This document shows positions 27,184 through 34,338 of a DNA stretch of 54,460 nucleotides, piece by piece. The stretch is from Sediminibacterium sp. (GTDB lineage Bacteria; Bacteroidota; Bacteroidia; Chitinophagales; Chitinophagaceae). Position numbers and translations under genes: made by a program. The number at the start of each line of letters is the position of its first letter. Position 1 is the first letter of the stretch. Below the pieces are notes generated by a model. It was not told the origin of the DNA. It searched no databases and saw only the letters and a list, made by a program, of their open reading frames with translations. The stretch covers positions 13,856 to 68,315 of the forward strand of contig JAQTZD010000006.1 of assembly GCA_028687975.1 (NCBI GenBank), read 5' to 3'.

Positions 27184-28341
27184 TTATTCTGTGGCCTTGT
27201 TTTTTCTGATAAAAGACTTGTTCATGTATTTCAGCAGCCTTACTTCCTTCTCGTTCAGGTGGCGCCATTTGCTCCTTTCCACATTCTTTTTGGTGAGGTT
27301 GGCAAACATTACCCTGTCGAGCGCTTTAACGTCGTATCCCAGGTGTTCAAAGATTCTTCTCACAATCCTGTTTCTGCCGCTGTGAATTTCTATACCTACC
27401 ACATGTTTGTCGTTTGCATCTGCATAGCCAACAGAATCGGCCGCTACAAAACCGTCTTCGAGGGTAACGCCGCTCACGATCTGGTCAAGGTCTTTTTTGG
27501 TAACAGGCTTGTCGAGAGTTACTTCGTAAATCTTTTTTACTTCAAAAGAAGGGTGGGTTAATTTTTGTGCCAGTTCCCCGTCGTTGGTGAGCAACAGCAC
27601 ACCGGTGGTATTTCTGTCTAATCGGCCTACGGGATAAACTCTTTCGGGAGTAGCTCCTTTAATCAGGTCCAGTACGGTTTTTCTGCCCTGAGGATCGTTT
27701 GCGGTTGTTATGAAATCCTTGGGTTTGTTGAGCAAAATGTATACAGCATTTTTCTGCAGGAAAATTTCTTTGCCTTTTACCGTCACTTTATCTGCCTGAG
27801 ACACTTTGTAGCCGGGTTCAAATAATTTGTCTCCGTTTACGGTTACTTTACCGGCTTTTACCAGTTCGGCAGCCTCTCTTCTGCCACATACGCCTGCATG
27901 TGCAATGAATTTATTCAGCGGAATTAAACTGTCTGCTGCGGGCGCCTGCGTGTAGGCGGGTTTTTTACCCTCCCCGGAAGGCCTGTTGTCCTGTTTACGG
28001 GCAGGGGCTCCCGGGCCATTGCGGCGACCGGTAGCAGGTGTGCGGGGTTGTTCCTGGCTGCGTGCAGGGGCATCTGCCGGTTTGCGTGTTGCAGGTTTTC
28101 CGGATGTAACCGGCCTGTCTGCAGCAGCGGGTCTGCCTGCAGCCGCTTTGCGCGGGCTATCTTTCTTTGTGTCTTCCCATACCTCCCCTCTGGCCTTGGC
28201 CTTTTTTCTTTCCCTCATTTCTTCACCGGCGGCCCTGGCTTCGGCTTTTATTTTTCTTTTTTCCTGCCGGAAGGCTTCCTTAATGGCACCGCCTTTTTTC
28301 TTGTTGGCAAATTTGTTGAAGTTGTCTGTTCTTTTTTGCAT
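27184..28341 (-). CDS. RsuA/RluB-type pseudouridine synthase with long basic N-terminus
   Basis: A 385-residue protein. An S4 domain lies at about residues 139-190 (LNKFIAHAGVCGRREAAELV) and the catalytic domain has Asp242 in GRLDRNTTGVLLL, then GRNRIVRRIFEHLGY. RluB makes pseudouridine at 23S position 2605 in E. coli; the same target is only inferred. The N-terminal 137 residues are low complexity, rich in Lys, Ala, Pro and Arg (SGKPATRKPADAPARSQ), and probably disordered and RNA-binding. Start at 28341 gives MQKRTDNFNKFANKKKGG; the longer reading to 28428 runs into rlmN. It is followed closely by the RluA-type gene. Confidence 0.92.
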   Translation of the reverse strand: MQKRTDNFNKFANKKKGGAIKEAFRQEKRKIKAEARAAGEEMRERKKAKARGEVWEDTKKDSPRKAAAGRPAAADRPVTSGKPATRKPADAPARSQEQPRTPATGRRNGPGAPARKQDNRPSGEGKKPAYTQAPAADSLIPLNKFIAHAGVCGRREAAELVKAGKVTVNGDKLFEPGYKVSQADKVTVKGKEIFLQKNAVYILLNKPKDFITTANDPQGRKTVLDLIKGATPERVYPVGRLDRNTTGVLLLTNDGELAQKLTHPSFEVKKIYEVTLDKPVTKKDLDQIVSGVTLEDGFVAADSVGYADANDKHVVGIEIHSGRNRIVRRIFEHLGYDVKALDRVMFANLTKKNVERSKWRHLNEKEVRLLKYMNKSFIRKNKATE

Positions 28342-28384
28342 GTGAATTGGTTTGCTGTTTTTCAACAGGAAGGTGAATGCGGAA

Positions 28385-29434
28385 TTAGGACTTGTTTTTG
28401 TTGGCCAGCTGTCCGCAGGCAGCATCAATGTCTTTACCCCGGCTTCTGCGTAAACGTGCGTTTACCTTGTTGGCGGCAAGAATGTCCATGAAACGCTGAA
28501 CATCTTCCTCCTCGGGTTTGGTGAATTTAAATGCGTCTATACTGTTGTATTCAATAATATTGATCAGGTCGGCGGGAATCTGACGGAACAGTTTAGTTAA
28601 CTCTTCCGCATCTTTGGGAGAATCATTCAGGTTCTTGAACAGAATGTACTCCAGGGTAATTTCATTTCCCGTTTTCTTGTAGAAATAATTCAATGCCTCC
28701 ACCAACACTTTGATGTTGTTGGTTTCATTGATCGGCATGATCTGGTTGCGTTTTTCGTCGTTGGGTGCATGCAGGGAGAGTGCCAGTTTAAAGCGGACTG
28801 CATCGTCTCCCAGCATTTTGATCTGCTTGGCAACGCCGGCAGTAGACACCGTGATTCTGCGAGGGCTCATGAAGAGTCCGTCTTCTGCTGTGATGCGTTC
28901 AATGGCCCTCATTACGTTGCCGTAGTTCATGAGCGGCTCTCCCATGCCCATGAAAACAATATTGGTCAGTTTTTGCTCAAATGTAGATTCACTCTGCTGG
29001 TTAATCAGTACAACCTGGTCTACGATTTCGTCGTAGGTCAGGTTTCTTTTGCGGTCCATATAACCGGTTGCGCAAAACTTGCAACTGAGGCTGCATCCGA
29101 TCTGAGAGGAAACACAGGCGGTTTTGCGCTCATCGGTAGGAATCAGTACCCCCTCTATAAAGTGACCGTCGAAGGTTTTGAAGCGGCTTTTGATGGTGCC
29201 ATCGCTGCTGTGCTGGGTGGTATTCACTTCCAGCGCCGGAAGCGAAAAGTCGGCAGCCAGTTTGCTCCGCAGTTCTTTGCTGAGGTTGCTCATGGCATCG
29301 AAGCTGTGGGCGTGTTTCTGCCAGAGCCACTCCTGAACCTGTTTCAGGCGAAATTTCTTTTCGCCAATGCGCTCAAAGTAGGCTTCCAGGTCGGCAGGTT
29401 GCTGGTGGCGAATGTTTGGTAAAGGGCTGCTCAT
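28385..29434 (-). CDS. rlmN: 23S rRNA (adenine-2503-C2)-methyltransferase RlmN
   Basis: A 349-residue radical-SAM methyltransferase acting on 23S A2503 and tRNA A37. The 4Fe-4S motif is CSLSCKFC (Cys114, Cys118, Cys121). The two mechanistic cysteines are Cys107 (ACVSSQIGC) and Cys340 (DIDAACGQL). The SAM-binding GMGEPLMNY and the SLHAPNDEKR motif are intact. It heads a minus-strand run with two pseudouridine synthases, so the first half of this operon is rRNA modification. A TATCTTTG box ends 4 bases before the ATG. Confidence 0.96.
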   Translation of the reverse strand: MSSPLPNIRHQQPADLEAYFERIGEKKFRLKQVQEWLWQKHAHSFDAMSNLSKELRSKLAADFSLPALEVNTTQHSSDGTIKSRFKTFDGHFIEGVLIPTDERKTACVSSQIGCSLSCKFCATGYMDRKRNLTYDEIVDQVVLINQQSESTFEQKLTNIVFMGMGEPLMNYGNVMRAIERITAEDGLFMSPRRITVSTAGVAKQIKMLGDDAVRFKLALSLHAPNDEKRNQIMPINETNNIKVLVEALNYFYKKTGNEITLEYILFKNLNDSPKDAEELTKLFRQIPADLINIIEYNSIDAFKFTKPEEEDVQRFMDILAANKVNARLRRSRGKDIDAACGQLANKNKS

Positions 29435-29438
29435 GCTG

Positions 29439-29446
29439 CAAAGATA
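29439..29446 (-). promoter_or_regulatory. -7 box immediately upstream of rlmN
   Basis: TATCTTTG on the minus strand is a perfect TAnnTTTG match and ends 4 bases before the rlmN ATG, implying a leaderless or nearly leaderless transcript. A TTTG lies 14 bases further up, closer than the usual 19-20. Confidence 0.42.
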
Positions 29447-29516
29447 ACCCCAAGTGCCCCCAAACTGCTATTTATGCGGTAAATTATATATTGCAGAACA
29501 TTATAAAGACTGAAAT

Positions 29517-30713
29517 ATGACGAATGCCTGTTATGTGATAGACGCTGTAAGGACGCCCATCGGACGTTATGGAGGGAAGCTGAGTAGTGTACGTCCGGAC
29601 GATTTGCTGGCCCAGGTGATACGCGCATTGATGGAAAGAAATCCCGGAATAGACCCGGCTGTCATTGAAGATGTCATTGCCGGAGCGGCCAATCAGGCCG
29701 GAGAAGACAACCGGAACGTGGCCCGGATGGCTGCCTTGCTGGCCGGTTTGCCGGTAACTGTTGCCGGAAATACCGTTAACAGGCTTTGTGCCAGTGGATT
29801 GCAGGCGGTGATGGATGCTGCAAGAGCCATTTCCTGCAACGAGGGGCTTTTATATATTGCGGGAGGAGTGGAGAGTATGACCCGTGCCCCTTTTGTAACA
29901 GCAAAGGCAGAGGAGGCCTGGAGCAGAAAAACGGAAACCTATGATTCCAGTTTCGGCTGGCGCTTCATCAATAAAAAACTGGCAGAAATGTACCATCCCT
30001 ACAGTATGGGAGAAACTGCGGAGAACATAGCCAAACAATGGGCCATCAGCCGCGAGGAACAAGATGTTTTTGCATTGGGTTCCCAACAGAAATACGCAAA
30101 AGCTTTGCAGGAAGGTAAATGGGAAGAAGAAATCACTGCCGTGGAAATGATGCAGAACCGCATGATCAGCTGGATGAACCAGGATGAGCATCCCAGGGAA
30201 ACCAGTCTGGAAAAGCTCGCCTCACTGAAACCGGCTTTTATTTCGGACGGAACCGTAACTGCAGGAAACTCCTCGGGCATCAACGACGGAGCAGCTGCCC
30301 TGTTGCTGGCCAGCGAAGAAGCGGTAAAACTGTTTCAGCTGCAGCCCCTTGCCCGCGTGGTATCGATGGGGGTGGCAGGTGTACATCCCGCGATTATGGG
30401 CATTGGCCCGGTACCGGCAACCAATAAAGCCCTGAAAAGGGCAGGACTTGCCGTAAAAGAACTGGATCTGGTAGAGTTGAATGAGGCATTTGCCTCACAA
30501 AGTATTGCCTGCATGCGCGATCTGGAACTGGATGCCAGCAGGGTGAATGTGAACGGCGGAGCTATTGCCCTCGGACACCCGCTAGGATGCAGCGGGGCCC
30601 GGATTTCAACTACCCTGCTGCACGAAATGCGCCGGAGTAAATCCCGCCTGGGGCTGGCAACCATGTGCGTGGGGGTAGGGCAGGGCGCTGCGATTATTTA
30701 TGAGGGTGTTTAA
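29517..30713 (+). CDS. acetyl-CoA acyltransferase / 3-oxoadipyl-CoA thiolase-like
   Basis: A 398-residue thiolase. The nucleophile Cys91 is in NRLCASGLQ, His354 in ALGHPLGCSG, and the second Cys384 in CVGVGQG. The segment GAANQAGEDNRNVARMAALL is typical of the PcaF/PaaJ (beta-ketoadipyl-CoA) subgroup, but general acetyl-CoA acyltransferases can look similar and no other aromatic-degradation genes are present. It acts in the cytoplasm, cleaving 3-oxoacyl-CoA with CoA. A TATATTG-like box is upstream. It is divergent from rlmN, with 82 bp between. Confidence 0.92.
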   Translation: MTNACYVIDAVRTPIGRYGGKLSSVRPDDLLAQVIRALMERNPGIDPAVIEDVIAGAANQAGEDNRNVARMAALLAGLPVTVAGNTVNRLCASGLQAVMDAARAISCNEGLLYIAGGVESMTRAPFVTAKAEEAWSRKTETYDSSFGWRFINKKLAEMYHPYSMGETAENIAKQWAISREEQDVFALGSQQKYAKALQEGKWEEEITAVEMMQNRMISWMNQDEHPRETSLEKLASLKPAFISDGTVTAGNSSGINDGAAALLLASEEAVKLFQLQPLARVVSMGVAGVHPAIMGIGPVPATNKALKRAGLAVKELDLVELNEAFASQSIACMRDLELDASRVNVNGGAIALGHPLGCSGARISTTLLHEMRRSKSRLGLATMCVGVGQGAAIIYEGV

Positions 30714-30792
30714 CAAAAAAATGATTTTCGTGTTATAGGATCTGATCGGGTAATCGATTATTTTACCAAAAAATCAACAACAAAAAACAGCT

Positions 30793-31158
30793 ATGAAAAA
30801 AATTCTTCTATTTTCCTTGTTACTGATGGGCATTTCATTTGCCGCCACTGCACAGGATCAACCTGCAGACAGTACTGTAATTAAACAATACCTGGGCAAG
30901 TACAAATTTCCGGAAGGGAGCCCGGTAGCAGATGTAACGGTGGCCATTGAGAACGGTGTATTGGTGATGGCTTCTGCAGTGGGCAATTCCGTACTCGAAA
31001 AACAAGACGCAGATGTATACGTCATTGTACAATTTCAGGGAACCGCCACTTTTAAAAGAAACGAAGACAAAAAAGTAATCGGGGTAAATGTTTTTGCAAT
31101 GGGCTACACGCTCGAAGGGGTCAAGGAAGAAGTTGCGTTGCAGCTGAAAAAGCCATAA
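30793..31158 (+). CDS. small exported protein, DUF3471-like
   Basis: A 121-residue protein with signal peptide (MKKILLFSLLLMGISFAATA). The mature part (YLGKYKFPEGSPVADVTVAI, then FKRNEDKKVIGVNVFAMGY) resembles a single DUF3471 beta-domain, normally found attached to beta-lactamase-like proteins. Here it stands alone. Function is unknown; it probably folds as a small periplasmic beta-barrel. It is flanked by the thiolase and the convergent hisS, 24 bases from the hisS stop. Confidence 0.75.
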   Translation: MKKILLFSLLLMGISFAATAQDQPADSTVIKQYLGKYKFPEGSPVADVTVAIENGVLVMASAVGNSVLEKQDADVYVIVQFQGTATFKRNEDKKVIGVNVFAMGYTLEGVKEEVALQLKKP

Positions 31159-31182
31159 GTCAACTCAGCCCATCAACACAGA

Positions 31183-32547
31183 TTAAAATATGGATTCCAC
31201 GAGCTCTGCTTGCGGAATCGTTTTTTGTTCCCCGGTCTGTATGTTTTTAACATTGCAGGTACCCTGCTCCAATTCGCTGTTGCCGAGTACGATCACAAAA
31301 GGAATGTTCTTTTTCTCTGCGTACTTAAACTGCTTATCGAGCTTGCTGTTTTCATGAAAGAGTTCGCAGGATATACCTCTGTCTCTGAGTTGCTGCATCA
31401 GTTCAAAAGCGCGTTCACTCTCTGCCTTACCCAGGTTAAAAAACAGGAGCTTGGTTCCGCGTTTCACTTCCTGTGGAAATAATTGAAGTTCTTCCAGTAC
31501 ATCATAAATGCGATCCACACCAAAACTTACGCCCACACCGGGTACATTGGGTACCCCAAACAAACCGGTGAGATCATCGTATCGGCCACCGCCACCGATA
31601 CTGCCCATTTTGGCGCCAATGGCTTTCACTTCAAAAATGATTCCCGTATAATAATTCAATCCTCTTGCAAGGGTAAAATCGGTCAATACAACCGCATCGC
31701 CGGTAGCCACGCGGTGGTTAAGTACATATTCAATTTCCTCAATGCCTTGTAATCCGGTTTCGTTGTTGCCCAACAGCTGTTTCAGTTGCTGAATTTTTTC
31801 CGTATCGGTTCCGGTGATGTTCAGGTATTGTTCAATGGTGGCAATCTGCGTGGCAGAGAGTCCCCGGGATGCCAGTTCTTCCTTTACTTTTTCCAGTCCT
31901 ATTTTATCGAGCTTGTCTATGGCAACAGTAATGTTGACCATCTGGTCTGCTCCTCCACAAACTTCGGCAAGCGCAGCCAGAATTTTTCTGCTGTTGATCC
32001 TGATTTCTACCGAAAGATTCAGGCGGTCGAAAACGGTTGAATAAATGGCTGCCAGTTCCACTTCGTTCAGCAGGCTTTTACTGCCAACCACATCGGCATC
32101 GCATTGGTAAAACTCCCTGTACCGCCCTTTCTGCGGGCGGTCTGCACGCCATACGGGCTGAATCTGGTATCGCTTGAAAGGAAGGGTCAGCTGCCCGTAG
32201 TTCATGGCTACATATCTTGCAAAAGGAATGGTCAGATCGTAGCGGAGGGCTCTTTCGGTGATCCCTTTTGTGTTCCTGCCGTTCAGCACTTTGTCGAAAT
32301 CCAGCAAAGCCTGCTCTTTTTTAGCCGGGTTGTCCAGTCCGTTGTTCAGGATTTTGAAGATGAGTTTGTCTCCTTCCTCGCCATACTTGCCCATCAATGT
32401 ATCGAGGTTCTCCATGGCCGGTGTTTCCAGTGGCTGGAAGCCATAGAGTTCAAAAACAGCACGGATGGTATTGAATATATAATTGCGCTTTTGTACAACA
32501 GCCGCGTTGAAATCCCTGGTTCCCTGTGGTAAAGATGGTTTGCTCAT
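31183..32547 (-). CDS. hisS: histidyl-tRNA synthetase
   Basis: A 454-residue class II synthetase charging tRNA-His. Motif 1 (SLPQGTRDF start), RYDLTIPFARYVAMN, motif 2 (QPVWRADRPQKGRYREFYQCD), the histidine-specific LARGLNYYTGIIFEV, GGGRYDDLTGLFG and motif 3 (GVGVSFGVDRIYDVL) are all present, with the anticodon-binding domain at the C-terminus. It lies 15 bases after the phosphatase gene, yet a TACTTTTG box ends 5 bases before its ATG, so it may have its own start of transcription. Confidence 0.97.
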   Translation of the reverse strand: MSKPSLPQGTRDFNAAVVQKRNYIFNTIRAVFELYGFQPLETPAMENLDTLMGKYGEEGDKLIFKILNNGLDNPAKKEQALLDFDKVLNGRNTKGITERALRYDLTIPFARYVAMNYGQLTLPFKRYQIQPVWRADRPQKGRYREFYQCDADVVGSKSLLNEVELAAIYSTVFDRLNLSVEIRINSRKILAALAEVCGGADQMVNITVAIDKLDKIGLEKVKEELASRGLSATQIATIEQYLNITGTDTEKIQQLKQLLGNNETGLQGIEEIEYVLNHRVATGDAVVLTDFTLARGLNYYTGIIFEVKAIGAKMGSIGGGGRYDDLTGLFGVPNVPGVGVSFGVDRIYDVLEELQLFPQEVKRGTKLLFFNLGKAESERAFELMQQLRDRGISCELFHENSKLDKQFKYAEKKNIPFVIVLGNSELEQGTCNVKNIQTGEQKTIPQAELVESIF

Positions 32548-32552
32548 TGGGG

Positions 32553-32560
32553 CAAAAGTA
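32553..32560 (-). promoter_or_regulatory. -7 box immediately upstream of hisS
   Basis: TACTTTTG on the minus strand is a perfect TAnnTTTG match, 5 bases before the hisS ATG and within the short gap after the phosphatase gene. No -33 TTTG is seen. Confidence 0.37.
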
Positions 32561-32562
32561 GT

Positions 32563-33018
32563 TTATTTACTTTTTTCGATGATTTTTTCGCAGGCTTTCT
32601 CCAGCAGATCAAATACTTCGTGGTAACCGGATTCTCCGCCATACCAGGGATCAGGCACTTCCCGGTCTTCTCCCGGATACAGTTCGTTGAGTATCAGCAT
32701 TACTTTTTCTGGCATCCATGCTGCTTTACACAAACGTTTGATATCTGCATAGTTGGATTGGTCCATCACATAAATTTTGTCATAGAAACGTAAATCTTCT
32801 GTGCTGAACTTACGGCAACGTTGTCCTGAAATATCGATTCCGTTTAAACCCGCAACTTTTTGTGATAAGTGGTGAGGAGGTTCACCAATATGGAATCCCG
32901 AGGTGCCGGAACTGTCTATAACCCAATCCAGGCCTGCATTTGCGGCTTTGTGCTTTAAAATTCCCTCTGCCAGCGGACTTCTGCAGATGTTTCCCAGGCA
33001 TACCATTAAAATCTTCAT
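32563..33018 (-). CDS. low-molecular-weight protein-tyrosine phosphatase
   Basis: A 151-residue phosphatase. The P-loop CLGNICRS gives nucleophile Cys7 and Arg13, and the general acid lies in DPWYGG. Length is typical. Bacterial members dephosphorylate tyrosine kinases of capsule synthesis or other proteins; no kinase or polysaccharide genes are nearby, so the partner is unknown. Start at 33018 gives MKILMVCLGN; the longer reading from 33042 runs through the -7 box and is rejected. It is probably co-transcribed with hisS. Confidence 0.93.
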   Translation of the reverse strand: MKILMVCLGNICRSPLAEGILKHKAANAGLDWVIDSSGTSGFHIGEPPHHLSQKVAGLNGIDISGQRCRKFSTEDLRFYDKIYVMDQSNYADIKRLCKAAWMPEKVMLILNELYPGEDREVPDPWYGGESGYHEVFDLLEKACEKIIEKSK

Positions 33019-33023
33019 ACCAA

Positions 33024-33053
33024 CAAAGATACTATGGCACAAATGATCTGAAA
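33024..33053 (-). promoter_or_regulatory. promoter of the phosphatase-hisS unit
   Basis: On the minus strand TTTC (33053-33050), 18 bases, then a perfect TATCTTTG (33031-33024), ending 5 bases before the ATG at 33018. The -33 box has one mismatch. The transcript would be leaderless or nearly so. Confidence 0.45.
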
Positions 33054-33152
33054 CACAGACCTGTTACAGATATTGATCATTTATGGAATATCAAAAAAAC
33101 TGCATCTCAGTAAAAATATTTCAATAAATTGCCGTTCCCATTAAAAGAAACT

Positions 33153-33392
33153 ATGGATAATAGTCTTAGAGATAAAAGCAGGCGTGGTTATTCCAATTTT
33201 CGTCGTTTGTACGATGTTTCGATGGCTTTGCTGTTTCTCGCAATGGGTGGTGCTATGTTTTTTTTAGAACATCTCGGAGCGGATCTTGCCTTGGTAGAAG
33301 ATACTGGCTTTCGTTATTTTTTCGGAAGCGTTTGTCTGTTGTACGGAGGCTTTCGTTTGTACAGAGGTATTAAGTATACGGAAAGAATATGA
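33153..33392 (+). CDS. small two-helix membrane protein, 79 aa
   Basis: A short inner-membrane protein with helices at about residues 21-38 (DVSMALLFLAMGGAMFFL) and 54-70 (YFFGSVCLLYGGFRLY), and charged ends. I cannot name a family; similar proteins, as I recall, sit beside PstS-like genes in Bacteroidota. ATG at 33153 is preferred to the in-frame TTG at 33129. Its stop overlaps the next ATG (ATGA, 33389-33392), so it is translationally coupled with the PstS-like lipoprotein and probably works with it. Confidence 0.75.
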   Translation: MDNSLRDKSRRGYSNFRRLYDVSMALLFLAMGGAMFFLEHLGADLALVEDTGFRYFFGSVCLLYGGFRLYRGIKYTERI

Positions 33393-34312
33393 AGAAGCCC
33401 TGTATTAACTTATTGTTACCGATCTGTCTTTTATTCCTTGTTTCCTGTGGTTCCGGGAATAAGGCAGTAGACGACCGGGATACACCCGAAAAAGGTACGA
33501 TCCGGATCAGTGTAGATGAAAGTTTCAAGCCGGTGATAGAGGAAGAGCTGAGGGTACACCGCTCCCAGTTTCCGGAAGCCAATATTATCGCCAGCTATAA
33601 ATCTGAGGCGGAATGTTTCAGGGATCTTCAAAAAGATAGTACCAGGATGATCATTGTGGCGAGGGGATTGACCGAAAAAGAGACGGAGTTTTATAAAAGC
33701 ACATTATCTTACAAGCCTCAATTTGCCGAACTCGCTTATGATGCTGTAGCTGTGATTGTGAATAAAAACGCCAAAGACAGTATTTTTAGTTTCAGTGATA
33801 TCCGGGATATATTGAGTGGGAAACAGCCCGTAACAGCCATTATGGACGGAAAATCCGCTACCAGTACGGTTCGTTACCTGAAAGACAGTGTGCTGAAAAA
33901 CCAGGAGTTTGGGAAAAATGTGGTGGCTGCAGAGAACAGCCAGGAGGTCATTGATATCGTAGCAAAAAGAACCGATGTGATCGGATTTGTGGGCTTAAGC
34001 TGGATCGGGGACTCCTATGACCCCCGTCAGGTTGCTTATTTATCCAGGATCAGGTTGTCCCGGGTAGAATGTACTGCCTGCCTGGAACCGGATATATACG
34101 CCAAGCCTTCACAGGCAACCATTACCAGGGGCGAATATCCTTTGGCACGACCATTGTACTATATTTTGAAAGAGAATGCGGCGGGGTTGGGAACCGGTTT
34201 TATGAATTTTATGAGTCTGGAACGCGGACAACTGATTTTCAGAAGATCATTTCTGGCTCCGGCAAAGATGGCTTTTCACCGCAGGGCGGGAAGTATAAAA
34301 GAGGAAGAATAA
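33389..34312 (+). CDS. PstS-like substrate-binding lipoprotein
   Basis: A 307-residue lipoprotein with lipobox LVSC (Cys20). The rest resembles a phosphate-binding-protein-like fold of the PstS_2 kind: IRISVDESFKPVIEEEL at the start, a middle DAVAVIVNKNAKDSIFSFSD with DIRDILSGK, TSTVRYLKDSVL, and VIGFVGLSWIGD. No Pst permease or ATPase is nearby, so it is unlikely to feed a classical phosphate transporter. In other Bacteroidota, as I recall, similar proteins lie near TonB/ExbBD genes. It overlaps the upstream gene by 4 bases and lies 26 bases before the TPR gene. Confidence 0.8.
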   Translation: MKKPCINLLLPICLLFLVSCGSGNKAVDDRDTPEKGTIRISVDESFKPVIEEELRVHRSQFPEANIIASYKSEAECFRDLQKDSTRMIIVARGLTEKETEFYKSTLSYKPQFAELAYDAVAVIVNKNAKDSIFSFSDIRDILSGKQPVTAIMDGKSATSTVRYLKDSVLKNQEFGKNVVAAENSQEVIDIVAKRTDVIGFVGLSWIGDSYDPRQVAYLSRIRLSRVECTACLEPDIYAKPSQATITRGEYPLARPLYYILKENAAGLGTGFMNFMSLERGQLIFRRSFLAPAKMAFHRRAGSIKEEE

Positions 34313-34338
34313 CATACCAACTATAAAAAGAGAGAGAC

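Noticed and set aside
33129..33152. TTG start for the small membrane protein
   Set aside because: ATG at 33153 gives a normal protein and the extra residues look like untranslated sequence.
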